A stretch of 64,000 bases of DNA, taken from assembly GCA_003550345.1 (NCBI GenBank), contig PUJZ01000026.1, forward strand, positions 19,371-83,370, read 5' to 3'. Both the position numbers and the translations under genes were made by a program. Positions 8,181-16,785 of this stretch are shown here, piece after piece. The notes under the pieces are model-generated. The model did no database searches, had not been told where the DNA came from, and saw nothing but the letters and a program-made list of their open reading frames with translations. Source of the stretch: Methanomassiliicoccaceae archaeon (GTDB lineage: Archaea; Thermoplasmatota; Thermoplasmata; Methanomassiliicoccales; Methanomethylophilaceae). Position 1 is the stretch's first letter. Every line of letters begins with the position of its first letter.

Positions 8181-9083
8181 TCATCCCCCTCCTGGGTGCG
8201 AGTAGTAGGTCATGAAGAACTGGTCGAGGCTGAAGGTCTCCAGGGACATGTTGACGATGTTGTGCTCCGACACCCTCTTAATAACCTGGTCCAGGTCGCA
8301 GGTGACGATCATCCTCGCCCGGCGCCCGTCGACTTCCAGGCCCTCAACGCCCGGCATGTCGAACAATTTGGGGTCGATCTCGCTCCCCAGCTCGATCTCT
8401 AGGGTCTTGCCCATCTTCTCCTTCAGGGCGGCGATCCTCTCCACCACCTGCAGCTCGGCGTCCCTGATGATGGCGACGCGGTCGCAGACCTCCTCCACCT
8501 CGGCGAGGATGTGCGAGGACATGAAGATGGTCTTCCCTTTCGCCCTCTCCTCACGCAGGAACTCGTAGAACTTCTGCTGCATCAGCGGGTCAAGGCCCGA
8601 TGTAGGCTCGTCCATGATGATGAGCTCCTGGCCGGCCATGAACGCCTGCACTATCCCCACCTTCTGCCTGTTCCCCTTGGACAGGCTCCCGTAGCGCTTG
8701 TCGAGGTCCAGGTCGAAGCGGCTCGCCAACTCTTCCATGGGCCCCTCGTCCACGCAACCGCTCAATGAAAGTAGGTAGCGGAGTATGGTCCTTACCGGGA
8801 GCTCGTTGTACATCCCGAAGTCCCCCGGAAGGTACCCGGTCCTCTTCCTTATCTCGATGGAGTCGTTATGGGAATCGAGGCCGAATATCCTCACCTCCCC
8901 TCTGGTCTTGGCAAGGAGGTCGAGGCAGGTCCTGATGGTCGTGGTCTTACCCGCCCCGTTAGGGCCGAGGAAGCCCATTATCTCCCCCTGATGGACATCC
9001 AGGTCAAGGTCTTTGATGCCCACCACGTCACCGTACATCTTGGTTAGACCCCTGATCTCTATGACCGGGCCGTTTTCCGTCAT
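8181..9083 (-). CDS. ABC transporter ATP-binding protein
   Basis: 300 aa from an ATG at 9083 preceded by GGAGGACAC; a start 14 codons earlier is possible but less likely. Walker A GPNGAGKTT, Q-loop region GYLPGDFGMY, signature LSKGNRQK (L-S-K-G rather than L-S-G-G), Walker B ELIIMDEPTSGLDP and the switch His in SSHILAEVEEV are all present. The C-terminal extension of about 80 residues is typical of ABC-A family exporters. It heads the operon with the two ABC-2 permeases. Confidence 0.93.
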   Translation of the reverse strand: MTENGPVIEIRGLTKMYGDVVGIKDLDLDVHQGEIMGFLGPNGAGKTTTIRTCLDLLAKTRGEVRIFGLDSHNDSIEIRKRTGYLPGDFGMYNELPVRTILRYLLSLSGCVDEGPMEELASRFDLDLDKRYGSLSKGNRQKVGIVQAFMAGQELIIMDEPTSGLDPLMQQKFYEFLREERAKGKTIFMSSHILAEVEEVCDRVAIIRDAELQVVERIAALKEKMGKTLEIELGSEIDPKLFDMPGVEGLEVDGRRARMIVTCDLDQVIKRVSEHNIVNMSLETFSLDQFFMTYYSHPGGG

Positions 9084-9156
9084 GTGTCCTCCATCCGCCG
9101 GCTCCTCGGGCGATATGCCAGGCAAGGGAGGCGGAGGTTTCGATTCGACCCCTGGC

Positions 9157-9167
9157 CTTTAAAACAT
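9157..9167 (-). promoter_or_regulatory. TATA-like box for the ABC exporter operon
   Basis: GTTTTAAAGG on the minus strand lies about 75 bp before the ATG at 9083, implying a leader of about 50 nt that contains the GGAGG. Called by eye. Confidence 0.45.
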
Positions 9168-9208
9168 TTCGGTCAGGGGCCGAATTTCTACGATTCATCG
9201 TCACCGGC

Positions 9209-9643
9209 TCATAGCTTGAGGCCGAACTCCTCTATGAGCCCTCTTATCCTCGTCGACGAGGTGGTGTCGGTGTATGGGAGGTAGACCACCTCGGCCCCCA
9301 CCGAGTTGAGGTCGCGCTCATACCGCTCCCACTCAGGGCTGCCCTCCCAGTCGCTGCCCACGAATATGACGTCGTAACGCAGACTCTGCCAGGCCTTCAG
9401 CTTGTCCAGGTCATGCTGGGGGACGACAGCGTCGACATGCTCGATGGAGCCGACTATCGCCATCCTCTCTTCGGTGGGAATGAAGGGTTTCACCCCCTTG
9501 TAGGAGGCGGCCTCATCAGTGGTTACACCGACGATGAGCAGGTCGCACCTCTCCTTCGCCCTGCGCAGCAGGTTGAGGTGCCCTATGTGGAAGAGGTCGA
9601 ATACCCCTGCCGCGTAACCCACTTTCTTCCGTTCATTGACCAT
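9209..9643 (-). CDS. Cytidylyltransferase-family nucleotidyltransferase (TagD/glycerol-3-phosphate cytidylyltransferase-like)
   Basis: 144 aa from an ATG at 9643 with GAGGTGG upstream; an ATG 17 codons earlier is closer to the presumed transcription start and lacks a site. It has the HxGH signature GVFDLFHIGHLNLL, the LIVGVTTDE strand and the C-terminal STRIRGLI motif of the nucleotidyltransferase fold. The family makes CDP-alcohols or similar activated precursors for lipids or surface glycans. The exact substrate (glycerol-phosphate, ethanolamine-phosphate, or FAD/ADP chemistry as in archaeal RibL) cannot be decided from sequence. Confidence 0.85.
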   Translation of the reverse strand: MVNERKKVGYAAGVFDLFHIGHLNLLRRAKERCDLLIVGVTTDEAASYKGVKPFIPTEERMAIVGSIEHVDAVVPQHDLDKLKAWQSLRYDVIFVGSDWEGSPEWERYERDLNSVGAEVVYLPYTDTTSSTRIRGLIEEFGLKL

Positions 9644-9700
9644 GCTGCCACCTCGTCCGCGACGCTTCCCGCACCAGGCGGGCAATAGGCGCACGCCGTA

Positions 9701-9720
9701 CCCGTATATTGTTTTTATCA
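9701..9720 (-). promoter_or_regulatory. TATA-like box for the nucleotidyltransferase gene
   Basis: The minus strand reads GATAAAAACAATATAC here, about 60-70 bp before the ATG at 9643. This supports the downstream start with a Shine-Dalgarno. Called by eye. Confidence 0.45.
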
Positions 9721-9851
9721 GCCACCGGCAGGAGGACGGAGCAGGGGTCCATTAAGAGGCAGGGATGGCAGCTACAGAATAGGATATTTTAAGAATATGA
9801 TAAATAATATTGCCGAAGGCGCATAGCTGAGCGCCGAGGAGATGTTTGCCC

Positions 9852-10823
9852 ATGGACGGAAGGCCGCTTCGGATAATGGTATGCGGACTGGGATGGTCAG
9901 GCTCAGGGACGGTGGTCGACCTGCTCAAAGAATATGAGGGCGTGATCCAGGTCCCGGGCGGCAGGGAGCACATAGCCCCCGCAGGATATCTGAAGCTGGG
10001 GGAGTTCTCCGACTTCCGACGGGTCGTCGGCGACCAGCTCATGAAGGGCCGACCGGACAGGGAGGTGCCGGAATTGAAGCCGTTGCTGGAGGAGAAGCGC
10101 CGCAAGGTGCTCTCCCGCTACTTGGAGACCATGCAGCAGGCCATACGGACCCACCCTTCCAAGGTCGTTAAGAACCTCCGTATCGCCCGCCAGACCGCCC
10201 GCATGCACCGGTGCACCGAGAAGCTCGCCAAAGCGCTGGAAGGGATTGACGACCTCCAGGGGCGGGTTGACCTGGCGCGGAAATGGATGGACTGCACTGT
10301 CGACGCGATCAGCGATGCGAACACCAGGGCGGTGCTGTTCGACCAGCCGATAAACTTCGGCCAGCACGACGATGTATGGCCGGAGGTGTTCGAGCCCTTC
10401 AAGCTCATAGTGGTCCACCGCGATCCCCGCGACCAGTTCGCTGACCGGCTCAAGGGTAAGAAGCTGGCGAGGTACAACCATGACGTGGGCTTCCTTTACG
10501 GCTGGAACCTGGAGGACCGGGTGCGCTTCGACATAGACCTGGCCATGGGGCGGGCCAAGGCGATGGACGAAACCCTGTCCCGCCTCAGGGACGACCAGGC
10601 GATGCTGATAAGCTTCGAGGAGATGGTCCTTGATTACGAGGCCTCGAGGAGAAGGGTGCAGGAGTTCGTCGGATTCAAAGACGAGGACCATGTCCGCCCG
10701 AGGGAGCATTTTGACCCCGAATGGTCGCGGAGGAACATCGGCATCCACGAGCACACGGAGGCCCACATCGCCGAAGGCATGCTCGATGGCCTGATGCAAT
10801 GGTACCAGGAGCGCCTGAACTGA
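9852..10823 (+). CDS. Sulfotransferase-like P-loop protein
   Basis: 323 aa. The N-terminus MVCGLGWSGSGTVVDLL (9-25) matches the 5'-phosphosulfate-binding loop of PAPS-dependent sulfotransferases, and KLIVVHRDPRDQFADRL (H189 to Q195 core) matches the 3'-phosphate-binding strand-helix. ISFEEMVLDYEASRRRVQEFVGF resembles the conserved late region of the family, split here for reading. Start is ATG at 9852 with GAGGAG about ten bases upstream; a TTG two codons earlier is the alternative. A TATA-like ATAAATAATATTG lies near 9797-9811. It is divergent from the nucleotidyltransferase gene; a role in sulfating surface glycans or lipids is speculation. Confidence 0.72.
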   Translation: MDGRPLRIMVCGLGWSGSGTVVDLLKEYEGVIQVPGGREHIAPAGYLKLGEFSDFRRVVGDQLMKGRPDREVPELKPLLEEKRRKVLSRYLETMQQAIRTHPSKVVKNLRIARQTARMHRCTEKLAKALEGIDDLQGRVDLARKWMDCTVDAISDANTRAVLFDQPINFGQHDDVWPEVFEPFKLIVVHRDPRDQFADRLKGKKLARYNHDVGFLYGWNLEDRVRFDIDLAMGRAKAMDETLSRLRDDQAMLISFEEMVLDYEASRRRVQEFVGFKDEDHVRPREHFDPEWSRRNIGIHEHTEAHIAEGMLDGLMQWYQERLN

Positions 10824-11724
10824 TTCGAAGATAGCCCGTTGCTACCGCGGAGAGAGGGGCGTACTTTCCCCGCTACCTCACTGTAGTCTCCCCTTGTTTC
10901 TACAATACGAGATTGTAAGGTACTATCGGGAGGATGCTAGCTGGGAACGCACTCCTCGCCACCTGACTCGAAACTCTAACGGAATCGCGCGCACTCTCTG
11001 TCATGTTGAGAGGATCGGCGGGAATGGACTGAGACCGTTCTTTTCACATATTTCCAGTTACACCGGTGCCGATTCATCAATTTCTTACCCAGTGAATATA
11101 ATGGAGGCGGTCCAACCGTCGTGCCTCTGAGTGTGAACAGGTATCCGCCGCATCATATCGAACATCGGTTGATCTGAAACCGCCGCCAAGGGCATCTGGT
11201 GTCCAGTGCAATCACAACGTTCTCGAACATTCGTTTCACATGCATTACTCCTAGATGGGTCCAGGCGATTTCCAGGAACGAGCCTTGTAATGGGGCTGGA
11301 GCATGGATCCCCGCCCTTAACTCTTTCAGTGAGCATACGGAAAATGGGATGAACAAAAGTGACGGAATGTGTTGCATATGCATACATGAGCCATCCCCCT
11401 CTCAATTTGCTTCTATATCCGTTAGCTCTCGGCTATCTCGTACACGTTATAGGTGCCCCCAGTCAATCCTTAGTGCCTTGGAGGCTCATCGGGGTGCGCC
11501 TGAAGAATCTATTTGAGGGTACGGGTGGGAGTTGGGCAGCTTCAGGACTTCGATTGATTGAGCGACGAGGGCCAGGCCCTTCCGAGGCAGCTTTTCGACC
11601 CTGATGGGTTGCCAAGGAATGCCGGCAGCCTTAATGCATGGTCTGCAACTGGGCACGATGACGTGCCGGAAACAATAATGGAAGGGACCGGCAACGTTAC
11701 TCATTAGATTCCCCGGCAGAGCCT
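10824..11724. other. About 900 bp without a convincing gene
   Basis: Base composition falls visibly (local stretches near 40% GC) compared with the flanking genes. Short open frames exist on both strands (for example 10894-11130 plus, 11085-11405 minus, 11486-11704 minus). None has a Shine-Dalgarno, a clear TATA box, archaeal-like codon use or recognisable motifs. I see no tRNA, rRNA, terminal inverted repeats or tandem repeats. It could be a decayed gene, an acquired fragment or an unrecognised noncoding RNA. Confidence 0.6.
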
Positions 11725-14286
11725 CTACCGGCCGTTTCCAACGAAGCCGCGATGGATTCTCCGGGGTATGACTATCTCGAAGATGGCCCCCTCTCCTGGG
11801 ATCCCCGTCTCCCTGATCTTGATGTCCGTGATGGCGAGGATCTCCTTGGCGAGGTGGAGCCCCATGCCAGTATTCTCGCCGTATCCACGATCGAATATGC
11901 GCTCCTTGTCCTCATCACGGACGCCGACCCCTTCGTCCTCCAGGTAGAGGACCAGGCTGCCCCCGTCCCGGTAGGCGCCCACGGTCGCGGAGGAGACGCC
12001 GCTGTAGCTAAGGATGTTCTCCAAAAGGTTCTCGAAAACCTTGTACAGCATCTTGTCGGCGAATATCTCCACCTCCTCGCACTCGGCGTTTATGGTCAGG
12101 TCTACGCGGGCCGATAGCGATTCCAGCATCTCGCAGAGACCAATCCAATGGGGCTTTTTGGAGCCCAGTTCCTTGAAGTTCTGAAAGAAATCTATGCTGG
12201 ATACAATGCACTCCATGGAATGGTCGACATTTTCCAGCATCTCCTTCGAAAGGTCGTCCATTTCGGATTCTTTCAGCAGATCCAAGTATCCACGGGCGGC
12301 CAGGGCTTTGTTGATTATATCATGCCTGGTTATGCTGCTCAGGAGGCTGAGCTGTTCCCTGGCCTTCATGAGCGCCTCCTCCGCTCTTTTCTTATCGTTT
12401 ATGTCCCTGCAGACCCCTATCGGCCCTATGGCGCTGCCATTGTTTCCTGACAGCAACGTGATAGTGTTCGAGGTCCAAAGCCACTCCTCTTCGGAGCTTT
12501 GCACGCGGAACTCTATCTCCGCCGATTCAACACTTCGATCGAGGATTTTGGCGACCGTGTCCTCCAAAACCGCCTCGTCATTCGGGTGGATGAAATCGAG
12601 GAAGCGGCCCCCCTGCATTTCATCCGAGTCATAACCCCCTATCCTACCGATCGCCGGGGATATGTATCTTATCCTCATGTCCTGGTCCAGGGACCATATC
12701 ACATCTACAGTGCTCTCCAGCAGCGTGCGGTATTCATCCTCGCCCTGCCCATTTGCCTCGGACCCCGCTCTAGACTCGCTCACGTCCCTCAAGTGCTGGG
12801 CCACCCGGATTATCTCGCCATCGTCGTTGAACAGGGGGGTGCTGCGGCACAGGAGGTGTTTCCCCAACTCGGGCACGTACCTCTCCATCTCCACGGGGGC
12901 CTGGCGCTGCAGGGCGGCGGCGCTGGCGCAATTGTCGCAGGCCTCCGCCCGGCCGAGAAGCTCGTAGCACTTCTTCCCATGGGCGTCCTCCATTGAGACG
13001 CCGAGCGCCTCGTAGCCCGCACGGTTGTACCTCTCCAGGGTCCGGTCAGGAAGCTGAATGGCGATAATGTCCTGCACTCCGTCCATCATCGATTCGATCA
13101 AATGATTCTGGGCCTGAAGCTCCTCCTCTTTGCTCTTGATGTCCGTTATGTCTATGTTTATGCCTCGCATCACAGAGCTCTGAACGCCATCTTCATTCAG
13201 GTCCATGGTTCCCAAGCCCCTCATCCATACCCAATGGCCTTCCTTGTGGCGGATGCGGTAGTCGCACTCGAAGCGGGGCGCATCGCCAGCGACGAGGTCA
13301 CGGATGGCGGCATCGATGGCGGCTACGTCATCTGGATGGACCATATCCTTGAAAAAATCGTAACTTATGGTCTTCATCTCGTCGGCTTCATAGCCCAGAA
13401 GGCGGGAGAACAGGCCGTCAGTATGGGCGATCTCCGAGACGAGGTCGAACTCCCAGCCCCCTCCGCCAACGGCGTCGAGGAGATGCTTCAGATTTTCACT
13501 CTCCCGGCGGAGTTTCGTCTCCACCTCCTTCAGGGTATTGATGTCCCTGACCCATTCCAGGAACATCTCCACTTCGCCGTCCTTGTCCAGGAGGGGCATC
13601 ACGCGGAGGTCTATCCAACCCCCTTCCTCGATCTTCGCCTCCATCTCGAACGGCTCCCCGGTCTCCAGGACCTTTATCGCCTGGCAGTCGGGGCAGACAT
13701 CGTCGTAGCCGCGGTAGGTGCGGTAGCACTTGGTTTTCAGCACGCGGTCCTTCTCCGGGATGACACCGAAGCCCTTCCAGTTGCTGTACAGGATGTTCAT
13801 GTCCCGGTCGTGCAACGATACCATGTCCGGTATTATCGAGAGGGCCCGCTGGAAGAGCTCCTCGCTCCTCTCCAGGTCGCCCATCTGCTTACGGTCGCGC
13901 ACCGCGTACTCCACCATGTTCAGGAGCTCGGCGAACTGGGCCCGCGGGTCGCCTCCCTTCTTCACGTAGAAGTCCGCCCCCATGTTCAAGGCGTCGATGA
14001 CCACGTCCTCCCTGTCCTTGCCAGTGAATATTATGAAGGGGGTGCAGTCGTCCCGCCCCCTGAGGGAGGCAAGGAAGCTGATGCCGTCCATTCCGGGCAT
14101 CTGGTAGTCAGAGATGATCGCATCGAAGGTCTTGCGGTTCAGGAGCTCCAATGCCTCAGCGGCGCTCTCGCACACGGTAACCTCGTAGCCTTGCCTCTCC
14201 ATGTAGACCTTGGCGATTTCGAGAAGGGCGGGTTCGTCATCGACGTATAGGATTGACAGAGGGCAACCCGAATCCAATGGAGACAC
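11725..14286 (-). CDS. Hybrid sensor kinase: receiver - four PAS - histidine kinase
   Basis: 853 aa, soluble. The N-terminal receiver has the acidic pair D16/D17, phosphoacceptor D60 in ISDYQMPGMDG and K109. Four PAS-like domains follow (about 145-255, 260-385, 395-505, 520-632). The first and third carry Cys clusters: C187-x10-C198-x2-C201 and C440-x9-C450-x2-C453. The kinase core has TRHDIINK (H655), N-box FENLLENIL, G1 DEGVGVRDED and G2 GTGMGLHLA. The start is GTG at 14286, with a TATA-like stretch about 25 bp upstream, so the mRNA is probably leaderless. The stop is TAG. Receiver-first layout suggests it is controlled by another kinase, possibly its paralogue at 4433. Confidence 0.9.
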   Translation of the reverse strand: MSPLDSGCPLSILYVDDEPALLEIAKVYMERQGYEVTVCESAAEALELLNRKTFDAIISDYQMPGMDGISFLASLRGRDDCTPFIIFTGKDREDVVIDALNMGADFYVKKGGDPRAQFAELLNMVEYAVRDRKQMGDLERSEELFQRALSIIPDMVSLHDRDMNILYSNWKGFGVIPEKDRVLKTKCYRTYRGYDDVCPDCQAIKVLETGEPFEMEAKIEEGGWIDLRVMPLLDKDGEVEMFLEWVRDINTLKEVETKLRRESENLKHLLDAVGGGGWEFDLVSEIAHTDGLFSRLLGYEADEMKTISYDFFKDMVHPDDVAAIDAAIRDLVAGDAPRFECDYRIRHKEGHWVWMRGLGTMDLNEDGVQSSVMRGINIDITDIKSKEEELQAQNHLIESMMDGVQDIIAIQLPDRTLERYNRAGYEALGVSMEDAHGKKCYELLGRAEACDNCASAAALQRQAPVEMERYVPELGKHLLCRSTPLFNDDGEIIRVAQHLRDVSESRAGSEANGQGEDEYRTLLESTVDVIWSLDQDMRIRYISPAIGRIGGYDSDEMQGGRFLDFIHPNDEAVLEDTVAKILDRSVESAEIEFRVQSSEEEWLWTSNTITLLSGNNGSAIGPIGVCRDINDKKRAEEALMKAREQLSLLSSITRHDIINKALAARGYLDLLKESEMDDLSKEMLENVDHSMECIVSSIDFFQNFKELGSKKPHWIGLCEMLESLSARVDLTINAECEEVEIFADKMLYKVFENLLENILSYSGVSSATVGAYRDGGSLVLYLEDEGVGVRDEDKERIFDRGYGENTGMGLHLAKEILAITDIKIRETGIPGEGAIFEIVIPRRIHRGFVGNGR

Positions 14287-14299
14287 TATGTAACAATTG

Positions 14300-14320
14300 T
14301 AATAATAATAAAATAACTTA
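14300..14320 (-). promoter_or_regulatory. AT-rich promoter of the hybrid kinase gene
   Basis: The minus strand reads ATAAGTTATTTTATTATTA, ending about 15 bp before the GTG start. It is the most AT-rich stretch nearby and fits a TATA element with leaderless transcription. Confidence 0.5.
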
Positions 14321-14328
14321 TTGGTAGG

Positions 14329-15447
14329 TCAGGTGAGCTTCCCTCTCTCACCGTACATCAGCAATCGGTAGCTCTCGCTCATCTCGACCACCTCATCGAC
14401 GTTCCCCCGGTCAACCCTCAGGACCTTTGGAAGCTCATCGGGGAAAACCTGACGCAGCTCCTTGAGGAGGTACGGGTCGGCATGCGGGGACTCCTTCAGC
14501 CCCTCGACGGACCAATCGTCCACCATGTCGTAGACCGCCTCGGCGCCGCCGAGGTAGAAGGCGGTGGCGAGAAGGGACACTGTGATGGTGTCAGGGGACA
14601 TGACGGCCACGTCCGCCTCCCGCACCGCATACCGGTTGCCGTTGAACGAGAGCGCCAGGCCTCCGCCGTCGCGGACCAGCTCCATCGCTTGGATGTCGGC
14701 GATGCCCCCGCCGACGTACATCGTCTCGTCCAGGTCCACCATGGTCTTGCGGCGGATGTCCAGTATAGAGTAGGCCTTCTCATTGCCCCCCAGCGGGTTC
14801 ACGCCTGAGACCAGGGAGTAGGCGTCCATGGTCAGCATGTAATCCCAGAATATGTCGTCCAGGCGCATCACTGTGCGCTGCCCCTCCTCGTCGAGGTCGT
14901 TCAGCTCCATGGCGTCCGGCGGGATGCGGGGTACGGGCATGGCGGCTATCTCCCTGGCGAGCTCCATTATCTCCGCCGCCTCCGCATCGTCCACCTCGAC
15001 ACTGTCCAGCTGCATGTTGGTGCAGTAGACGTTGCTGTAAGGGAAGTCGATGATGTCGCAGAGGGCCATCATATGATGGTCGTAGGACGCCGAGATGATG
15101 AATGAGGGCATGAGGTCGGTGAGGTAGCGCATGGTGCGGTCGGCGCCCGGGAGCAGCTGCAGCTCACGGCGGCTCACCTGCAGCACCTCGCTGTCGGTGG
15201 CGCCGGCGGCCTTGAGGAAGGGGAGGATCAGCCGCAGGGAGTCGCCGGTCTTGTAGTTCTCCCGGCTCAGCACGTATGATTGCACGTCGTCATAGGCGGA
15301 TATCACCGCGAACAGGCGGTCGCCGTCCGGGAGGTAGTGGGCGCATAGGCGCTCGGCGTTGTCCTCCTTGCATATCAGGCCGCGGCAGTTGCAGACGAAC
15401 TGCTTGTTCTCGGTGAATCCCAGGTCGTCGATGGCGGCGAACTCCAT
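14329..15447 (-). CDS. HAD-superfamily protein of the COG4030/EhaR-like type, catalytic motifs degenerate
   Basis: 372 aa. The layout matches an archaeal HAD-like family often labelled energy-converting hydrogenase subunit EhaR: a motif I region (FVCNCRGLICKEDNA, 17-31), LLPGADRTMRYL (98-109), a motif II-like FIISASYDHHMMALCD (116-131), and a motif IV-like YVGGGIADIQAM (244-255). As I recall the family, motif I begins D-C-E-G and motif IV reads GDSxxD. Here the nucleophile Asp is Asn20 and GDS is GGG, so phosphatase activity is doubtful. It starts directly after the stop of the formyltransferase gene, in a two-gene operon. No Eha genes are near. Confidence 0.65.
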   Translation of the reverse strand: MEFAAIDDLGFTENKQFVCNCRGLICKEDNAERLCAHYLPDGDRLFAVISAYDDVQSYVLSRENYKTGDSLRLILPFLKAAGATDSEVLQVSRRELQLLPGADRTMRYLTDLMPSFIISASYDHHMMALCDIIDFPYSNVYCTNMQLDSVEVDDAEAAEIMELAREIAAMPVPRIPPDAMELNDLDEEGQRTVMRLDDIFWDYMLTMDAYSLVSGVNPLGGNEKAYSILDIRRKTMVDLDETMYVGGGIADIQAMELVRDGGGLALSFNGNRYAVREADVAVMSPDTITVSLLATAFYLGGAEAVYDMVDDWSVEGLKESPHADPYLLKELRQVFPDELPKVLRVDRGNVDEVVEMSESYRLLMYGERGKLT

Positions 15448-16254
15448 TCAGTCAGCCTCCTCGCCTATCTCGGCGTCTATCGCCGCGGAGAGGTCCATGG
15501 GGGCGGGAAGTTCGTCGAGGTCCACGCTCCCCTCGGCCAGATAGCGAAGGGTGTGCACGATGAGGGGCAGCTCGCGGCGGGCGCCGTCCTCCCGGATCCG
15601 GCGGAAAAGGGGCTCATCGACGCCCTCCTCGCTCTTGACCTCTTCCAAAGAGCGCTGGGACAGCTTCTCCTCCATGCTCTCCCACAGGCGGTCGTACTCA
15701 CCGCCTCGTAGAGGGAAGCGGCAGTAGCTCACCGCCGGGCCGCGGTCCCATTCCTCGGTGCAGACATGGACCATCGCCCCCTGCTCATCGGCCCTCTGCT
15801 CGATCAGCCTCCATATAACTTCCTGCCAGGTGCCTTTCGGCCCCTCGGGCAGAGCCGGATGAAGGTTGAGCAGCCGGTATGTATGGCAGGTCTCGTCATC
15901 TATCCATAGCATGTATCCCGCAAGCATGCCAACATCGAATCCACGGTCGCCGATGAGTCGCCGCATCTCCCTGCCGTACTCCAATCTCCACGACCCCTCG
16001 TCCCTCTGGCGGAGCTCGGGGAGGAAATTCTTCCAGGAGAGGGTGAGCAACGGTATGCCGTAATCTTCCACCATCTGGAAGAACAACGCCCTCTGCTCGC
16101 GGCGGGGGTTGTCCTCCTCATGGTTGTCCCAGTTGCAGAACACGAAGGGGATCTCAACATCCAGCTCTCCGGAGCGGCTGCGCTCCATAACCTCTCGGAG
16201 CAGATTTCGAGAACCCGGCCCGCGGCCGGTGGAGAACCATCCAACCCTCAGCAT
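15448..16254 (-). CDS. Formyltransferase-family protein (PurN/GART-like)
   Basis: 268 aa. The N-terminus VGWFSTGRGPGSRNLL and the core GYMLWIDDETCHTYRLLNLH ... PALPEGPKGTWQ match the glycinamide-ribonucleotide formyltransferase fold. The Asn-His pair of LLNLHPAL and the Asp of EWDRGPAVSY correspond to the catalytic N-H-D triad, so it may be active. It is longer and more divergent than PurN, and the substrate is uncertain. A GGGTGAAAGG precedes the ATG at 16254 and a TATA-like GTAAATAAATG lies near 16285-16297. Paired with the HAD-like gene. Confidence 0.75.
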   Translation of the reverse strand: MLRVGWFSTGRGPGSRNLLREVMERSRSGELDVEIPFVFCNWDNHEEDNPRREQRALFFQMVEDYGIPLLTLSWKNFLPELRQRDEGSWRLEYGREMRRLIGDRGFDVGMLAGYMLWIDDETCHTYRLLNLHPALPEGPKGTWQEVIWRLIEQRADEQGAMVHVCTEEWDRGPAVSYCRFPLRGGEYDRLWESMEEKLSQRSLEEVKSEEGVDEPLFRRIREDGARRELPLIVHTLRYLAEGSVDLDELPAPMDLSAAIDAEIGEEAD

Positions 16255-16301
16255 CCTTTCACCCGTGGCGAGTAACTTGCTCCTAGCATTTATTTACTGT
16301 C

Positions 16302-16727
16302 CTAGACGTCGAAAAGCACAGTCACCGACGGCTCCTCCTCATCGACCTCCAGCATATGGTACGTGACCGCCTTCACCGCGCCCCTGGGCCGGTGCTTCTC
16401 CATGTCCAGCTCCTCTCCCTCGGCACGGCAGCGCAGCACGCCCTCGTCGAAGGTCACCGTGAAGCCGCGGAAAAGCATCCCGTAGGCGTCGAAGAGGAAG
16501 ATCAGCTCGGACAGGAAGGCGTAGAGGAGCTCCTCCCTGCTCGCGCCCTCGACTTGGAAAAGGCAGGGCCGGCGCGGATCCACCCTGCTGAGGTCGGCGA
16601 TCTGGTCGAACAGCGCCACGGCGGCGTTCTCGAAGCATTCCTCCAGCGTGGCGCCGCGGCACTTCACCAGCACGTCGGCGGTGTGCTCCAGCAGCTCATA
16701 TCCCTTTTCTTCCCTCTCATCGGCCAT
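16302..16727 (-). CDS. Archease, tRNA-splicing ligase RtcB cofactor
   Basis: 141 aa from the ATG at 16727 with GAAGGT five bases before it; upstream in-frame ATGs would run into the divergent promoter. The N-terminal block YELLEHTADVLVKCRG holds the family metal-ligand His15 and Asp18. ELLYAFLSELIFLFDAYG and the C-terminal AVKAVTYHMLEV are archease signatures. It activates RtcB for RNA ligation and guanylylation turnover. Stop is TAG. It shares a divergent promoter region with nadX. Confidence 0.93.
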   Translation of the reverse strand: MADEREEKGYELLEHTADVLVKCRGATLEECFENAAVALFDQIADLSRVDPRRPCLFQVEGASREELLYAFLSELIFLFDAYGMLFRGFTVTFDEGVLRCRAEGEELDMEKHRPRGAVKAVTYHMLEVDEEEPSVTVLFDV

Positions 16728-16752
16728 GATACCTTCAGGCCATGGATGCATC

Positions 16753-16766
16753 ATTAATATATTGTC
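16753..16766. promoter_or_regulatory. Divergent promoter between archease and nadX
   Basis: CATTAATATATTG is near-palindromic and serves as a TATA-like element on both strands. For nadX it lies about 25-30 bp before the ATG at 16786, which implies a leaderless mRNA. For archease it lies about 30 bp before the ATG at 16727. Confidence 0.55.
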
Positions 16767-16785
16767 GTTGTTTTTACCGCACAAC

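Noticed and set aside
10894..11130. 78-codon frame in the gene-poor stretch
   Set aside because: No ribosome site, no TATA-like box at suitable distance, no motif and unusual composition; left as part of the unassigned region.
11486..11704. 72-codon minus-strand frame in the gene-poor stretch, possibly a transposase scrap
   Set aside because: No catalytic motif, no inverted repeats and no neighbouring mobile-element signals, so a mobile origin cannot be supported.
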